Of a stretch of 44,083 nt of DNA, positions 1 to 7,526 are shown piece by piece; positions within the stretch are counted from its first letter, which is position 1, and every line of letters begins with the position of its first letter. The notes beneath the pieces are model-generated. The model did no database searches. It was not told the origin of the DNA and worked only from the letters and a program-made list of their open reading frames with translations. The DNA is taken from positions 1 to 44,083 of the forward strand of contig CAXTOX010000017.1 in assembly GCA_964245885.1 (NCBI GenBank), given 5' to 3'. Made by a program: the position numbers and the translations under genes. The DNA is from CAHJWO01 sp964245885. GTDB taxonomy: Bacteria > Verrucomicrobiota > Verrucomicrobiia > Chthoniobacterales > SZAS-18.

Positions 1-237
1 CGCCTGCCACGCCGAAGCCGAGCGAAAGCGAAAACTCCCAAACCAGCCTTATCTTAGTGCCATTCCGCTTTGTCCCTTTTTTCCTGTTCGGTTTGTTGGC
101 CCGACACCGACGGCGCTCGTGTGATCAAAATCCTGTCGTGGGTTCAAACACTGTCGCGGCGCTGACGCGTGGGCCGACGATACTTTACCGGAAGGGCCGG
201 CCGGCGCGATGCCTGCTTACGATCTCAAATTTTGTTG
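1..237. other. Left-edge non-coding stretch, no gene recognised
   Basis: No recognisable gene lies here. One forward frame is open from base 1 to a TAG at 55-57 and would encode a short basic tail (ending KTPKPALS), which could be the last codons of a gene lying outside the window, but nothing confirms it. An open stretch at 57-248 has no family resemblance and overlaps the start of the next gene. I saw no tRNA cloverleaf and no terminator. Confidence 0.4.
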
Positions 238-1140
238 ATGCAAACTGACCAACCCTCCGCCGGCCCGACCGGGGCCGTCTCCACCGCCCCGACGAAGACC
301 TCCACCCGGCTTTTCGTCGAGGACCTGATCGTCACTGCGTTCGGCATGGCGACAAGCGCCGCCGTGGCGTACGGCTCTTTTTACCTGGGGAAAGGCACCG
401 ATTCCGCGGTGTACACCTGGATGGCCGACCTGGTCATCCCCATCGGGGCGATCCTCTGCGGGTTCGTGGCGGCCGTCGGTTACTGGATCGGCTCGCGTCT
501 GTTCAACCACAAACCCTCGCGTCTGCTGCTCTGCAACATCGTGCTGGTTTCGCTGGGGACCTTCTTCTCCATCCATCACCTCGACTACACCCACGCGGCG
601 GCGCGTGGCACTCCCCTGCCGCAGTTGATCTCCTTTCCCGACTACCTCGTCGCCGTGACCGAGCACATGACCTACAAAGACTCGCACTCGTCTGGCGCGG
701 GCATGGAGTTGGGCAAGTGGGGGTGGGGCGTGGCCGGTTTGCAGGTGCTCGGATTCTGCCTCGGCGGGTTCGGGGTTTACGGCATCCTTGCGGCGACGCC
801 GTACTGCCACCGGTGTTCGATGTACTTCCGCAACCTCTGGCGGCGCGCGACCAAATGGAAGGACCTGGAGGCGATGAGCCGCGCCTACCAATCGTTGTCG
901 GCGTTGCTCGATGCCGGGCAATTGCAGGCCGCCGTCGACCAGCACGCGATGTCCGGCGACTCCGGCAAGTTCGGCATGCGAGGGTTCTTGTCCATGAACC
1001 TGCGCGAGTGCCCCGGCTGCGCGGAGCGGCGGCTCGACCTGCTCGCCCAACGGCGCAACGGCAACCAGGTGGCTACCATCGCCCGCCGGACCGTGACCAC
1101 GCACGACCCGATCCAGAAGGCAACGGCCGCCCCGGCGTGA
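238..1140 (+). CDS. Polytopic membrane protein with paired-cysteine cytosolic tail, unknown function
   Basis: A 300-residue protein of unrecognised family. The N-terminal two thirds contain about four hydrophobic segments (roughly residues 28-50, 62-88, 98-120 and 160-185 from the chosen start), so it is probably an inner-membrane protein. The C-terminal 110 residues are soluble, with a C-x2-C pair (CHRC, residues 190-193) just after the last membrane segment and a second pair (CPGC, 258-261). The four cysteines could form a zinc-ribbon-like metal site; this is inference. I chose the ATG at 238 over the upstream in-frame ATG at 169 because the 23 extra residues are basic, unlike a membrane-protein N terminus, and would force overlap with non-coding sequence. 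It stands alone: the next gene is convergent. Confidence 0.75.
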   Translation: MQTDQPSAGPTGAVSTAPTKTSTRLFVEDLIVTAFGMATSAAVAYGSFYLGKGTDSAVYTWMADLVIPIGAILCGFVAAVGYWIGSRLFNHKPSRLLLCNIVLVSLGTFFSIHHLDYTHAAARGTPLPQLISFPDYLVAVTEHMTYKDSHSSGAGMELGKWGWGVAGLQVLGFCLGGFGVYGILAATPYCHRCSMYFRNLWRRATKWKDLEAMSRAYQSLSALLDAGQLQAAVDQHAMSGDSGKFGMRGFLSMNLRECPGCAERRLDLLAQRRNGNQVATIARRTVTTHDPIQKATAAPA

Positions 1141-1209
1141 CTTCAGCCGGGTAATCCACGTTCCGTTTACGACCTGCGCGTCGTCGATCCAGGCCGTGGC
1201 GGAGTTTCG

Positions 1210-1749
1210 TCAGGACCGCTGCTTGACGATCTCGACGTACTTGGCTTCCAGCTTGGCGTATCTTCCTTCGAGCGATGCAAACGCGCGCCGCTCCTGGAAA
1301 AGCGTGTTCTCCAGTTCGCGGATGCGCTGCTGGAGACTGACCCGGATGCCGGTACGCACCGGGCCGTTGGCACCGGCTTCGGGCTCCTCGGGTTCCTCGG
1401 ATGGGATCGACAGCGTCTTCAGGTCGCGGACGGTTGCCGCCGTGCCGTCGCGGGCGTTGATGAGCTGGGTGTCGACGTTGATTTCGCCGAGGTTCAAGAA
1501 CTCCTGGAGCGCCCCCAAAGTCGTCGGACCGTAGAGTTGGTCGGCGGTCACTTCGATGAGCCAGTCCATGCCGAGTTCCGGCACCATCGGGGCTTTGAAC
1601 CACGTCTGCTGATCGGTGGAAACCTTGTCCAGCGGCGAGATCTGCGCACTGGTCGCCCAGGTCGTCAGTTGCTGGAAGTTGACCGGCCCGAAAACCTCGT
1701 TGTTCTCGGCTTTGAGCAGGTAAAGGGCGGTAGCGGTATGGTCGATCAT
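1210..1749 (-). CDS. Tandem GYF_2-type domain protein with C-terminal coiled coil
   Basis: A 179-residue acidic soluble protein. Two consecutive GYF_2-like units are visible: residues about 9-55 (VFGPVNFQQL, then a W-F-K-A segment) and 63-98 (QLYGPTTLGALQEFL). A Pro/Glu-rich spacer (about 118-128) leads to a helical C terminus (about 138-176) with coiled-coil spacing (QQRIRELENTLFQERR). GYF_2 domains generally bind proline-rich peptides, so an adaptor role is plausible; no partner can be named. The ATG at 1749 is preferred to the longer frame from 1824 because a good promoter (1796-1824) lies inside that extension. It is divergent from the UBact-proteasome operon, whose UBact and PrcB leader peptides are proline-rich, but a functional link is only speculation. 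Confidence 0.75.
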   Translation of the reverse strand: MIDHTATALYLLKAENNEVFGPVNFQQLTTWATSAQISPLDKVSTDQQTWFKAPMVPELGMDWLIEVTADQLYGPTTLGALQEFLNLGEINVDTQLINARDGTAATVRDLKTLSIPSEEPEEPEAGANGPVRTGIRVSLQQRIRELENTLFQERRAFASLEGRYAKLEAKYVEIVKQRS

Positions 1750-1795
1750 GGAGGGAGACGAAGGACGGCGGACAAAGGCGTCATGCCTGGGGAGG

Positions 1796-1824
1796 ATTGT
1801 ACAGAGAGGCATCTCCTCGGGCAA
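1796..1824 (-). promoter_or_regulatory. Sigma70-type promoter for the GYF-domain gene
   Basis: On the minus strand TTGCCC (1824-1819) and TACAAT (1801-1796) are separated by exactly 17 bases. The predicted transcript starts near 1789 and leaves a leader of about 40 bases before the ATG at 1749. Back to back with the UBact promoter. Confidence 0.6.
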
Positions 1825-1859
1825 CGGTTGTTTTGTGGAGGGATGGAGCGACGAAAACC

Positions 1860-1888
1860 TTGCGTTGCCGCCGGAAGAAAACTACACT
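1860..1888 (+). promoter_or_regulatory. Sigma70-type promoter for the UBact-proteasome operon
   Basis: TTGCGT (1860-1865) and TACACT (1883-1888) are separated by 17 bases. Transcription would start near 1895, only about 4 bases ahead of the UBact ATG at 1899, so the mRNA would be essentially leaderless. No Shine-Dalgarno sequence is placed correctly for that ATG (the purine tract at 1873-1881 lies inside the promoter spacer), which fits. Confidence 0.6.
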
Positions 1889-1898
1889 GCCGACAACT

Positions 1899-2075
1899 AT
1901 GCCAGAGCGCACCCAAAAACCTCCGACCCCGGCCCCTTGGGAGCCGAAGGGCGGCGACAGCGATGGTCCGAAGTCCCCCGACGTGTCCAAGCCCGACACG
2001 AATGATTTGCTCAAACGCATGAAGAAGGTCGACCCCAATCAGTCGAAGCGCTACCGCCAGCGCACCGGGCAGTAA
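1899..2075 (+). CDS. ubact: UBact, prokaryotic ubiquitin-like protein modifier
   Basis: A 58-residue, highly hydrophilic, proline- and lysine-rich protein with no hydrophobic core, starting MPERTQKPPTPAP and ending SKRYRQRTGQ. Small size, predicted disorder, an aromatic/basic C-terminal segment and a terminal Gly-Gln are the hallmarks of UBact, the Pup-like modifier described in several Gram-negative phyla. By analogy with Pup, the C-terminal Gln would be deamidated to Glu by a Dop-type enzyme before ligation to target lysines; this is inference from the family. The TAA at 2073-2075 is followed at once by the ATG of the proteasome beta gene, so translation is probably coupled. A longer in-frame start at 1797 is rejected because its extra residues are unlike the family and precede the promoter. 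Short enough to be missed by automatic annotation. Confidence 0.88.
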   Translation: MPERTQKPPTPAPWEPKGGDSDGPKSPDVSKPDTNDLLKRMKKVDPNQSKRYRQRTGQ

Positions 2076-2957
2076 ATGAACGGGTTATTCGGCTCGCCCG
2101 CTCCCACCGGCCCTCAGGCGGGGGAGCCTGACCCGGGTGATTTCGCCGCGCTGCTCCAGGCGCGCGGTCTGTACCCACGCGCGGCCATGCCCATCGCCGG
2201 GTCACCAGCCGGCCACGGTCCGGCTGTTCCGGCGCAGACGCAAGCGACCACGATCCTCGCCTTCAAGTTTGCCGACGGCGTGCTCGTCGCCGGCGACCGC
2301 CGCGCGACGGCGGGTAACATCGTCGTCTACGACCGCGCCGACAAGGTGCTGGAGATCGACCGTCATTCCGTCATGGCCATCGCCGGTGTTCCCGCGACGG
2401 CCTGGGAAATGGCGCGCGTACTGGAGCACTCGTTCCAATACTACCGCCGCACCCAGCTTCAGGAGATGAGCACGAGCGGCAAAGTCCGCGCGCTTTCCAA
2501 GCTCCTGCGGGACAATTTCGGGCTGGTCATGCAGGGAGTCGGCGTCGTGGTGCCGCTGTTTGCCACGTACGATTTCACCGGGCCGGAGCAGGGCAGCAAG
2601 CTGTACTTTTACGACGTGATGGGTGCCAACTTCGAGGTGGCCGAGTATGCCGCCACGGGGTCAGGCTCGCCGGCCGTGCGTGGCGTGTTGTATTACGAAA
2701 ACACCTGGGGCCGCAAACCGCTGCACGAGTACACGCTGGAGGAGGCTCTGCGCCTCACCTTGCGCGCGCTCGACACCGCCGCCGAGGCTGACACGGCCAC
2801 GGGTGGGGTCGACCGCAACGGGCGAATTTTCCCCGTGGTCAAGATCATCGCCAAGGAAGGCATCCAGACGATCACGGATGACACTTTGCGCGACCTGTTC
2901 AACGCCGGCCGTCACCTGCCCGCGCAACCGCTCTCCGCCGGCTTGCCCATCGGCTGA
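2076..2957 (+). CDS. prcB: 20S proteasome beta subunit (threonine protease)
   Basis: Catalytic subunit of the bacterial 20S core particle, 293 residues. The first 57 residues are a Pro/Gly/Ala-rich propeptide. Self-cleavage would expose Thr58 in AQTQATTILAF, the N-terminal nucleophile. The family motif GDRRAT (the Asp17 region of the mature chain) follows about 15 residues later, and DRADKVLEID supplies the conserved lysine at the Lys33 position. The body matches actinobacterial PrcB throughout (for example SVMAIAGVPATAWEMARVLE). It begins on the base after the UBact stop codon, the same modifier-beta-alpha order as pup-prcB-prcA. A 29-base gap separates it from prcA. The core assembles with PrcA in the cytoplasm and degrades tagged or unfolded proteins. 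Confidence 0.93.
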   Translation: MNGLFGSPAPTGPQAGEPDPGDFAALLQARGLYPRAAMPIAGSPAGHGPAVPAQTQATTILAFKFADGVLVAGDRRATAGNIVVYDRADKVLEIDRHSVMAIAGVPATAWEMARVLEHSFQYYRRTQLQEMSTSGKVRALSKLLRDNFGLVMQGVGVVVPLFATYDFTGPEQGSKLYFYDVMGANFEVAEYAATGSGSPAVRGVLYYENTWGRKPLHEYTLEEALRLTLRALDTAAEADTATGGVDRNGRIFPVVKIIAKEGIQTITDDTLRDLFNAGRHLPAQPLSAGLPIG

Positions 2958-2986
2958 TCTCCGCTGGCGCCGCACTTTTCGTTCGC

Positions 2987-3775
2987 ATGATTGAGGAACC
3001 CTTCCGCTTCGTCGAGGCCATCGCCAACCGACGCGAGTACATCGAAAACCAGATTGCCACCGGCAGCCCCATCGTGGCGCTTAACTACGCGGGCGGCGTG
3101 CTGCTGTTCACCCTGGGGCGCGAACGGCAGAAGATTTTCGAGATCTACGACCGTATCGCCATGGGAGCCATCGGACACCCGGGCGACATCGAGCGCCTGC
3201 GCATGACGGCCATCGAACTCGCCAGCACGGAAGGTTTCACGCGTTCGTCGAGCGACGTGTCGTTGCGGCGGATGGCGAATTACTCCATCAGTCCGGCCTT
3301 GAAGGCGGCGTTCGAGCAGGTGTACGGCGCACCGTACCTCGCGCGGGTGCTGTTCGTCGAACTCGGGCCGGACGGCGTGCAAAACAGCTTCCTGCGGATC
3401 GACTACGACGGCTCGATCCAGTCCAACGGCACGCCGTTCTCCAAGACCCGGCAGGAATACGCCGCGCTGAGCGGGACGCGCAACTCGGCCGGACAGATGG
3501 AGAAGCTGCTGGCCCGTGACTTCAAGACCGGTCTCGATCTGAACGCCGCCCTGCGCCTCGCTTGCGACGCGTGGACGGCAGGGTTTCTCGTGTTTGAAGA
3601 CGACAAGGCTCCGGGCGAACTGCCCGACGAAGGCTCGCTGAACCGGACGCGCCGCGAGCAACTCGAATCCGCCTCGGTAGAGGCGGCGGTCCTCGAATCC
3701 AAGGTGGCCTCGCACGTCGCTTTTCGCTCGTTGACCGAGGACGAAATCCGGCCGCTTCTGGAAGGCAATGGCTGA
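2987..3775 (+). CDS. prcA: 20S proteasome alpha subunit
   Basis: Structural subunit of the 20S core, 262 residues, forming the outer gating rings. It lacks a catalytic threonine and opens with an alpha-type N terminus (MIEEPFRFVEAIANRREYIE). The Ntn fold is recognisable from SPIVALNYAGGVLLFTLG, IYDRIAMGAIGHPGDIE and the C-terminal helices. The start at 2987 places the N terminus as expected for the family. It follows prcB, and its TGA overlaps the start of the amidase gene by 8 bases (3768-3775), so the wall amidase is probably co-translated with the proteasome. No ATPase ring (Mpa/ARC), Dop or PafA gene follows, though such genes are usually linked to the core in UBact and Pup loci. Confidence 0.9.
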   Translation: MIEEPFRFVEAIANRREYIENQIATGSPIVALNYAGGVLLFTLGRERQKIFEIYDRIAMGAIGHPGDIERLRMTAIELASTEGFTRSSSDVSLRRMANYSISPALKAAFEQVYGAPYLARVLFVELGPDGVQNSFLRIDYDGSIQSNGTPFSKTRQEYAALSGTRNSAGQMEKLLARDFKTGLDLNAALRLACDAWTAGFLVFEDDKAPGELPDEGSLNRTRREQLESASVEAAVLESKVASHVAFRSLTEDEIRPLLEGNG

Positions 3776-4802
3776 AGACGGCGAAGCGTCGTCCCCGTCC
3801 GCAGAGCCATCGACTATCGCAGGGGAGAACGAACCCACGCTCTCTCCGGTGGTCGATCCGGAGGCTGAGACGTCCTTCGATTCGGGGCTTCCATTCGTTT
3901 CTCCGCCCACGCCCACGCGGCGGCGGTTCGACCCGCGACCGGGACGGCGCGACCGGCCGAAAGCCTTCGTCTGGCAAAGACATTGGTACGCGTTCGGCGG
4001 CCTGGTCTTCTTCGCGCTGAGCGTGCGCGCCCTCGTCAATGCTCCCTGGCCCGCTTGGCCCCCGGGTTCCACGTCCGCACGCTCGCTGCCAGCCGGGCTG
4101 TTGGCGGTGATCATTGATCCCGGCCACGGCGGCGATGACACCGGTGCAGTTTCTCAAGGAATCGTGGAAAAAGACCTGAACCTCGACGTGGGCCGCCGCA
4201 TCGCACAGGTGCTGGCCGCGCGGGGCATCAAGGTGCGGCTCACGCGGGAGGATGACCACTTCATTCCGCTGGAGGAACGCGTGCGGATCGGCAATGCGCA
4301 GCCGGGCACGGTGTTCGTCAGCATCCACTTCAACGATGCGTCGGGCGACGGCCGCGTCGCGATGAACCGGGCGAGTGGGATCGAGACCTTCTATTCGCAA
4401 AACAAGGCGATGTCGGCGTCGGCCGGAGGGTGGATGTGGGCATCGTTGTTCGGCGCGGGGGCGAAGGCCGACCCGGCCGCCGCGCGCGACGTGGAAGCCT
4501 GGTCGGAACGCGAGGGGGCGTCGCTCGCGCAGTCGATCCAGGGCGCGCTCGTGGCCAGCACGGCGGCGGCGGACCGCGGCATCAAGGAGCGTTCGCTCTA
4601 CGTCACGCGGCGGGTGCGCGGACCGTCGGTGCTGGTGGAGGGTGGTTTCGTGAGCCACCCGGCGGAAGCGAAGCTGCTCGGCGACCCGATGTACCGCCAG
4701 AAACTTGCCGACGCCATCGCCGATGGTATCGTCAAATACCTTGACGCCGCCGCCCGGCAACCGGTGCCTTCGGCGGTGGCGGCAGCCTCGCGCGACGCTT
4801 GA
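3768..4802 (+). CDS. N-acetylmuramoyl-L-alanine amidase (Amidase_3), membrane-anchored
   Basis: Zinc amidase that cleaves the bond between N-acetylmuramic acid and L-Ala in peptidoglycan, 344 residues. A disordered cytosolic N terminus (1-70, many Pro/Ser/Glu) is followed by one membrane segment (about 73-90), then a periplasmic Amidase_3 domain (about 110-330). Metal and catalytic residues are in place: His120 in IIDPGHGG, Glu134 in GIVEKDLNL, His187 in VSIHFND and Glu291 in VLVEGGF. AmiC-type autoinhibitory and AMIN regions are absent. It starts inside the prcA stop region, and its own stop overlaps a possible TTG start of the next gene. An envelope enzyme co-transcribed with a proteasome is unexpected; shared regulation in stress or growth arrest is possible. 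Confidence 0.92.
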   Translation: MAEDGEASSPSAEPSTIAGENEPTLSPVVDPEAETSFDSGLPFVSPPTPTRRRFDPRPGRRDRPKAFVWQRHWYAFGGLVFFALSVRALVNAPWPAWPPGSTSARSLPAGLLAVIIDPGHGGDDTGAVSQGIVEKDLNLDVGRRIAQVLAARGIKVRLTREDDHFIPLEERVRIGNAQPGTVFVSIHFNDASGDGRVAMNRASGIETFYSQNKAMSASAGGWMWASLFGAGAKADPAAARDVEAWSEREGASLAQSIQGALVASTAAADRGIKERSLYVTRRVRGPSVLVEGGFVSHPAEAKLLGDPMYRQKLADAIADGIVKYLDAAARQPVPSAVAAASRDA

Positions 4803-4855
4803 ATACCGCCGCCGCAGGCGCGTCTAGTTTGATGCAGGTGCAAACCGCCTCCCTT

Positions 4856-5644
4856 ATGAAAATCTTGCGTGCTGGTCTCATGGCAGGTCTCCTGATCGTC
4901 GGCGCGGCGGGTGGTCTGCGCGCGGACGACAGCCTGCGGCATTACCAACAATCCCTGCGCGACCAAGGTTTCTATTACGGACCCGTGGACGGCTCTCCCG
5001 GAGACGAAACGACACAGGCGTTGCGCCGCTATCAGATTCGCAACGGCCTCGCCGTGACCGGGCAGCTCGACGACGATACCCGCTGGTCCATCGACCATGC
5101 CGCGGCCGATGCCGCGCAATCCACGCCCGCTCCGCTCGTGGCTCCGCCGACGCCGACGCCTCAGCCGCCCGTGCGCCGCCCGGCCGCAACGCCCGTTCCC
5201 CGCCAGGCACCGCGTCAGGAAGACCAGGCCGATCAGGCAGACCCGCGCGACCAGGAGCCGCCGCCCGGCCCACGCGACGCGCAAACCGATGGCCGCACGC
5301 GGATCGTACCCTCGGCACCGTTGACAAACTACTTCGGCGGCACCCCGTACGAGTTCGCCCCGCCGCCCGTGCAGGCGGACACCATCGCGCGGGCGCAAAA
5401 GCTCCTCGCCCGGACGGGCTTTTACGACGGCGAGGTGAACGGCCGTCCGAACCGTGACTTGGCCGACGCGGTGTCCAACTTCCAGGAGGTCAACCGGCTG
5501 CGGCGCAGCGGCCGGCTGGACACCAACACGCTCGCGGCCATGCGGTTGTTGCCGGATCGGCGTGAAGGCCCGGGTCGCCGGCCTTCCCCGGACGACGAAC
5601 GGCGCGATGGCGGGCAGGTCTACGAAGGCCGGATCGTGCATTGA
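4856..5644 (+). CDS. Secreted protein with two peptidoglycan-binding (PG_binding_1) domains
   Basis: A 262-residue exported protein. The ATG at 4856 gives a standard signal peptide (MKILRAGLMAGLLIVGAAGG, cleavage near LRA-DD), so it is preferred to the TTG at 4799 and ATG at 4832. Two PG_binding_1 units are visible: near the N terminus (LRDQGFYYGPVDGSPGDETT and GLAVTGQLDDDT) and near the C terminus (LLARTGFYDGEVNGRPNRDL and GRLDTNTLAAM). A Pro/Ala/Gln-rich linker of about 80 residues separates them. No catalytic domain is visible, so it probably binds or scaffolds wall material. It follows the amidase directly, which supports a joint cell-wall role. It converges on the DUF3108 gene with only 4 bases between the stops. 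Confidence 0.85.
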   Translation: MKILRAGLMAGLLIVGAAGGLRADDSLRHYQQSLRDQGFYYGPVDGSPGDETTQALRRYQIRNGLAVTGQLDDDTRWSIDHAAADAAQSTPAPLVAPPTPTPQPPVRRPAATPVPRQAPRQEDQADQADPRDQEPPPGPRDAQTDGRTRIVPSAPLTNYFGGTPYEFAPPPVQADTIARAQKLLARTGFYDGEVNGRPNRDLADAVSNFQEVNRLRRSGRLDTNTLAAMRLLPDRREGPGRRPSPDDERRDGGQVYEGRIVH

Positions 5645-5648
5645 CTTT

Positions 5649-6521
5649 TCAGAAGGTGACCTTGTCCAGTTCGAGGTTCACCGAACCGACGAAGACCTCG
5701 GCCTCGACCTTCAGCAGGAGGCGGTCGGCGTCGTCGGAGATCCAGGCGCGCGCGCTCCTGAAGCTTTTGTGCGCTTCCAGTTCGCCGCGCTTGTTGATCT
5801 TTTCCAACGACAGGGAACACAACACGGCCGGATATTCGCCCGCCCGCGTTTTGACCCGCTCGTGGCTCAACACCTTCACGGTGACGAGGTACGGGGTGTT
5901 CGAAGCGAAGACGGGAAAGGTTTTTTCGTCGCCGTCGGCGAGGGGCAGGCTGCGCAGGTAGAGCAACGCGGTGTGCATGTCGCGCAGGTCGGGATACGGG
6001 AAGTGCCGGGGCGCGGCCTTGGCAGGGTCCGCCGGTGCCGCGGCGGTCGGATCGGTGTTCGTCCGCACCGCCTCACGGGCGGTGAAATCGACCCGGGTGT
6101 AGGTGTGCTTACCCCCGGCATCCTGGCGTTGCTCGAAGTGCAAGGGATGCAGCGTGCGCCGGTCCGCCACGCAGTTCGCGGTCGCGTCGAGTTTGTAGAG
6201 GAGGCGGGCACCGCCGGTGGAAGCCGCCTTGATGACGGTGTGGATGTCCGCGCCGCTGGCGGGTGAAACACATTTTGCTTCCACCTGGCCGGCTTCCACG
6301 TCCGACCAGGTGATCCGGTAGCTTGCCGTGAAGGAACGGGGCGGGGGGAAGTCCCCTGCCGTTCCGGAGTTCACCCGGCTCAGCCACACGGGCAGGGTGG
6401 GTTCCACCGCGTCGTCGGGGGGCACGGCCGGCGTCGTGCGGGGCGACGCGGAAACGGGCAGCACGGCCAACACGAACGCGGTGAACAGAAGCGGAAACAC
6501 GGGAGGAAATATCGAAGGCAA
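5649..6521 (-). CDS. DUF3108 domain protein, exported
   Basis: A 290-residue protein with an N-terminal signal sequence (LLFTAFVLAVLPVSA) followed by a DUF3108 domain. Typical segments are SFTASYRITWSDVEAGQVEA near the start, the central VDFTAREAV region and the C-terminal RSARAWISDDADRLLLKVEA, which ends in short beta-strands. DUF3108 proteins are predicted periplasmic or outer-membrane-associated beta-rich proteins of unknown function. The only in-frame starts ahead of the signal peptide are a TTG at 6521 and a GTG at 6503; either gives a usable signal peptide. Last gene of the leftward group with the prenyltransferase and aldolase, 57 bases after the prenyltransferase stop. Confidence 0.82.
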   Translation of the reverse strand: MPSIFPPVFPLLFTAFVLAVLPVSASPRTTPAVPPDDAVEPTLPVWLSRVNSGTAGDFPPPRSFTASYRITWSDVEAGQVEAKCVSPASGADIHTVIKAASTGGARLLYKLDATANCVADRRTLHPLHFEQRQDAGGKHTYTRVDFTAREAVRTNTDPTAAAPADPAKAAPRHFPYPDLRDMHTALLYLRSLPLADGDEKTFPVFASNTPYLVTVKVLSHERVKTRAGEYPAVLCSLSLEKINKRGELEAHKSFRSARAWISDDADRLLLKVEAEVFVGSVNLELDKVTF

Positions 6522-6578
6522 AAGGCGAAAGGCAAAGGCTCGATCCGCAAGCCGGTCGAAACCCTGGCCCCGCGTGCG

Positions 6579-7502
6579 TCAGCCGGGTCTGGTGAGCGTG
6601 GCCGTGGTCCATACCCAACCCATGCTGACAACCGCGACGGCGTTCCAGCCCAGCAGGAAAAAGCGCATCTCCGCCGGACGGTACGCTCCCGCGCGCCACA
6701 ACACGGCGGCGTCGAGGGCAAACCACCCCGCGCTCGCCGCGAGGAAGGCAGCGATCAGCCAATCGTGGAAACTCCCATACACCAGCACGCCCTCCGCCAG
6801 GAGCAGCGCCGAGATAAGCACTTTCGCCCGGACCGTGCCGATGAGCACGGCAGTCGTCCGGCGGCCCGAGAGCCGATCCGGTTCCACGTCCATGATCTGG
6901 CCGAACAGGTGCGCGTGCATGGCGAACAGCGCGCCAAAGACGAACGTCTGCCACGGCAGTTGCGGCACGCCGTTCAACCAACTGCTGAGCACGAACACGA
7001 GGAGGTAACCCGCTTGGTTGAGCAACTCGAAGGGCGGCCGTCCCTTCAGGCCGGGAGCGGGCCAGTTGTAGATCATGGTGGCGAAAACCATCGCGGCCAG
7101 CCACGCGAGTGCCTTCGGACCGAGCAGGAACACGAACGCGGCGGCGAAGGGCAGTTCGACGGCGACCATCCACCACGGCAAGGCGGCAAGCTGCGCCTCG
7201 TTCGGGCGCGCCCCGAACAGGAACGTTCCTTTGCGTGGGTTCAACCGGTCGGTCTCCGCGTCCACGAGGTCGTTCCACCCGTAGATCAGCAATCCCAGCG
7301 GGAACATGACGTAGAAAAGCCCGAGCCAGAACGTCCACTGGCCGAAAACGTGCCTCTGGCCAAGTGGCAACAGGTAGAACCACAGGCTCGTCGTCCAAAA
7401 ACCCGGCCGCGCGACCTTGACGAGGAACAGTGCATTATGCCGCCAACCGCGAACCGCGCGGTCAACAACCGGCTGAGAAGCAATGGCGACGGTCGGCGGC
7501 AT
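6579..7502 (-). CDS. UbiA-family prenyltransferase
   Basis: Integral-membrane prenyltransferase of 307 residues with about eight to nine hydrophobic helices. The first Asp-rich motif reads NDLVDAETD (residues 77-85) and the second DVEPDRLSGRRTT (205-217); together they bind Mg2+ and the isoprenoid diphosphate. The acceptor cannot be told from sequence. Candidates are a quinone precursor (the window also encodes MqnD of the futalosine menaquinone pathway, which needs a UbiA-type enzyme) or a carotenoid (a CruF-like gene lies at 41942-42847). The neighbouring aldolase and DUF3108 genes do not settle it. The ATG at 7502 lies 24 bases after the aldolase stop, so the two are probably co-transcribed. 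Confidence 0.87.
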   Translation of the reverse strand: MPPTVAIASQPVVDRAVRGWRHNALFLVKVARPGFWTTSLWFYLLPLGQRHVFGQWTFWLGLFYVMFPLGLLIYGWNDLVDAETDRLNPRKGTFLFGARPNEAQLAALPWWMVAVELPFAAAFVFLLGPKALAWLAAMVFATMIYNWPAPGLKGRPPFELLNQAGYLLVFVLSSWLNGVPQLPWQTFVFGALFAMHAHLFGQIMDVEPDRLSGRRTTAVLIGTVRAKVLISALLLAEGVLVYGSFHDWLIAAFLAASAGWFALDAAVLWRAGAYRPAEMRFFLLGWNAVAVVSMGWVWTTATLTRPG

Positions 7503-7526
7503 TGGAAAAGACCGGTGGCGCGTTGG

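Noticed and set aside
100..170. Possible tRNA because of a GGGTTCAAAC string
   Set aside because: The flanking bases do not form a five-pair T stem, and no acceptor or anticodon stem can be drawn.
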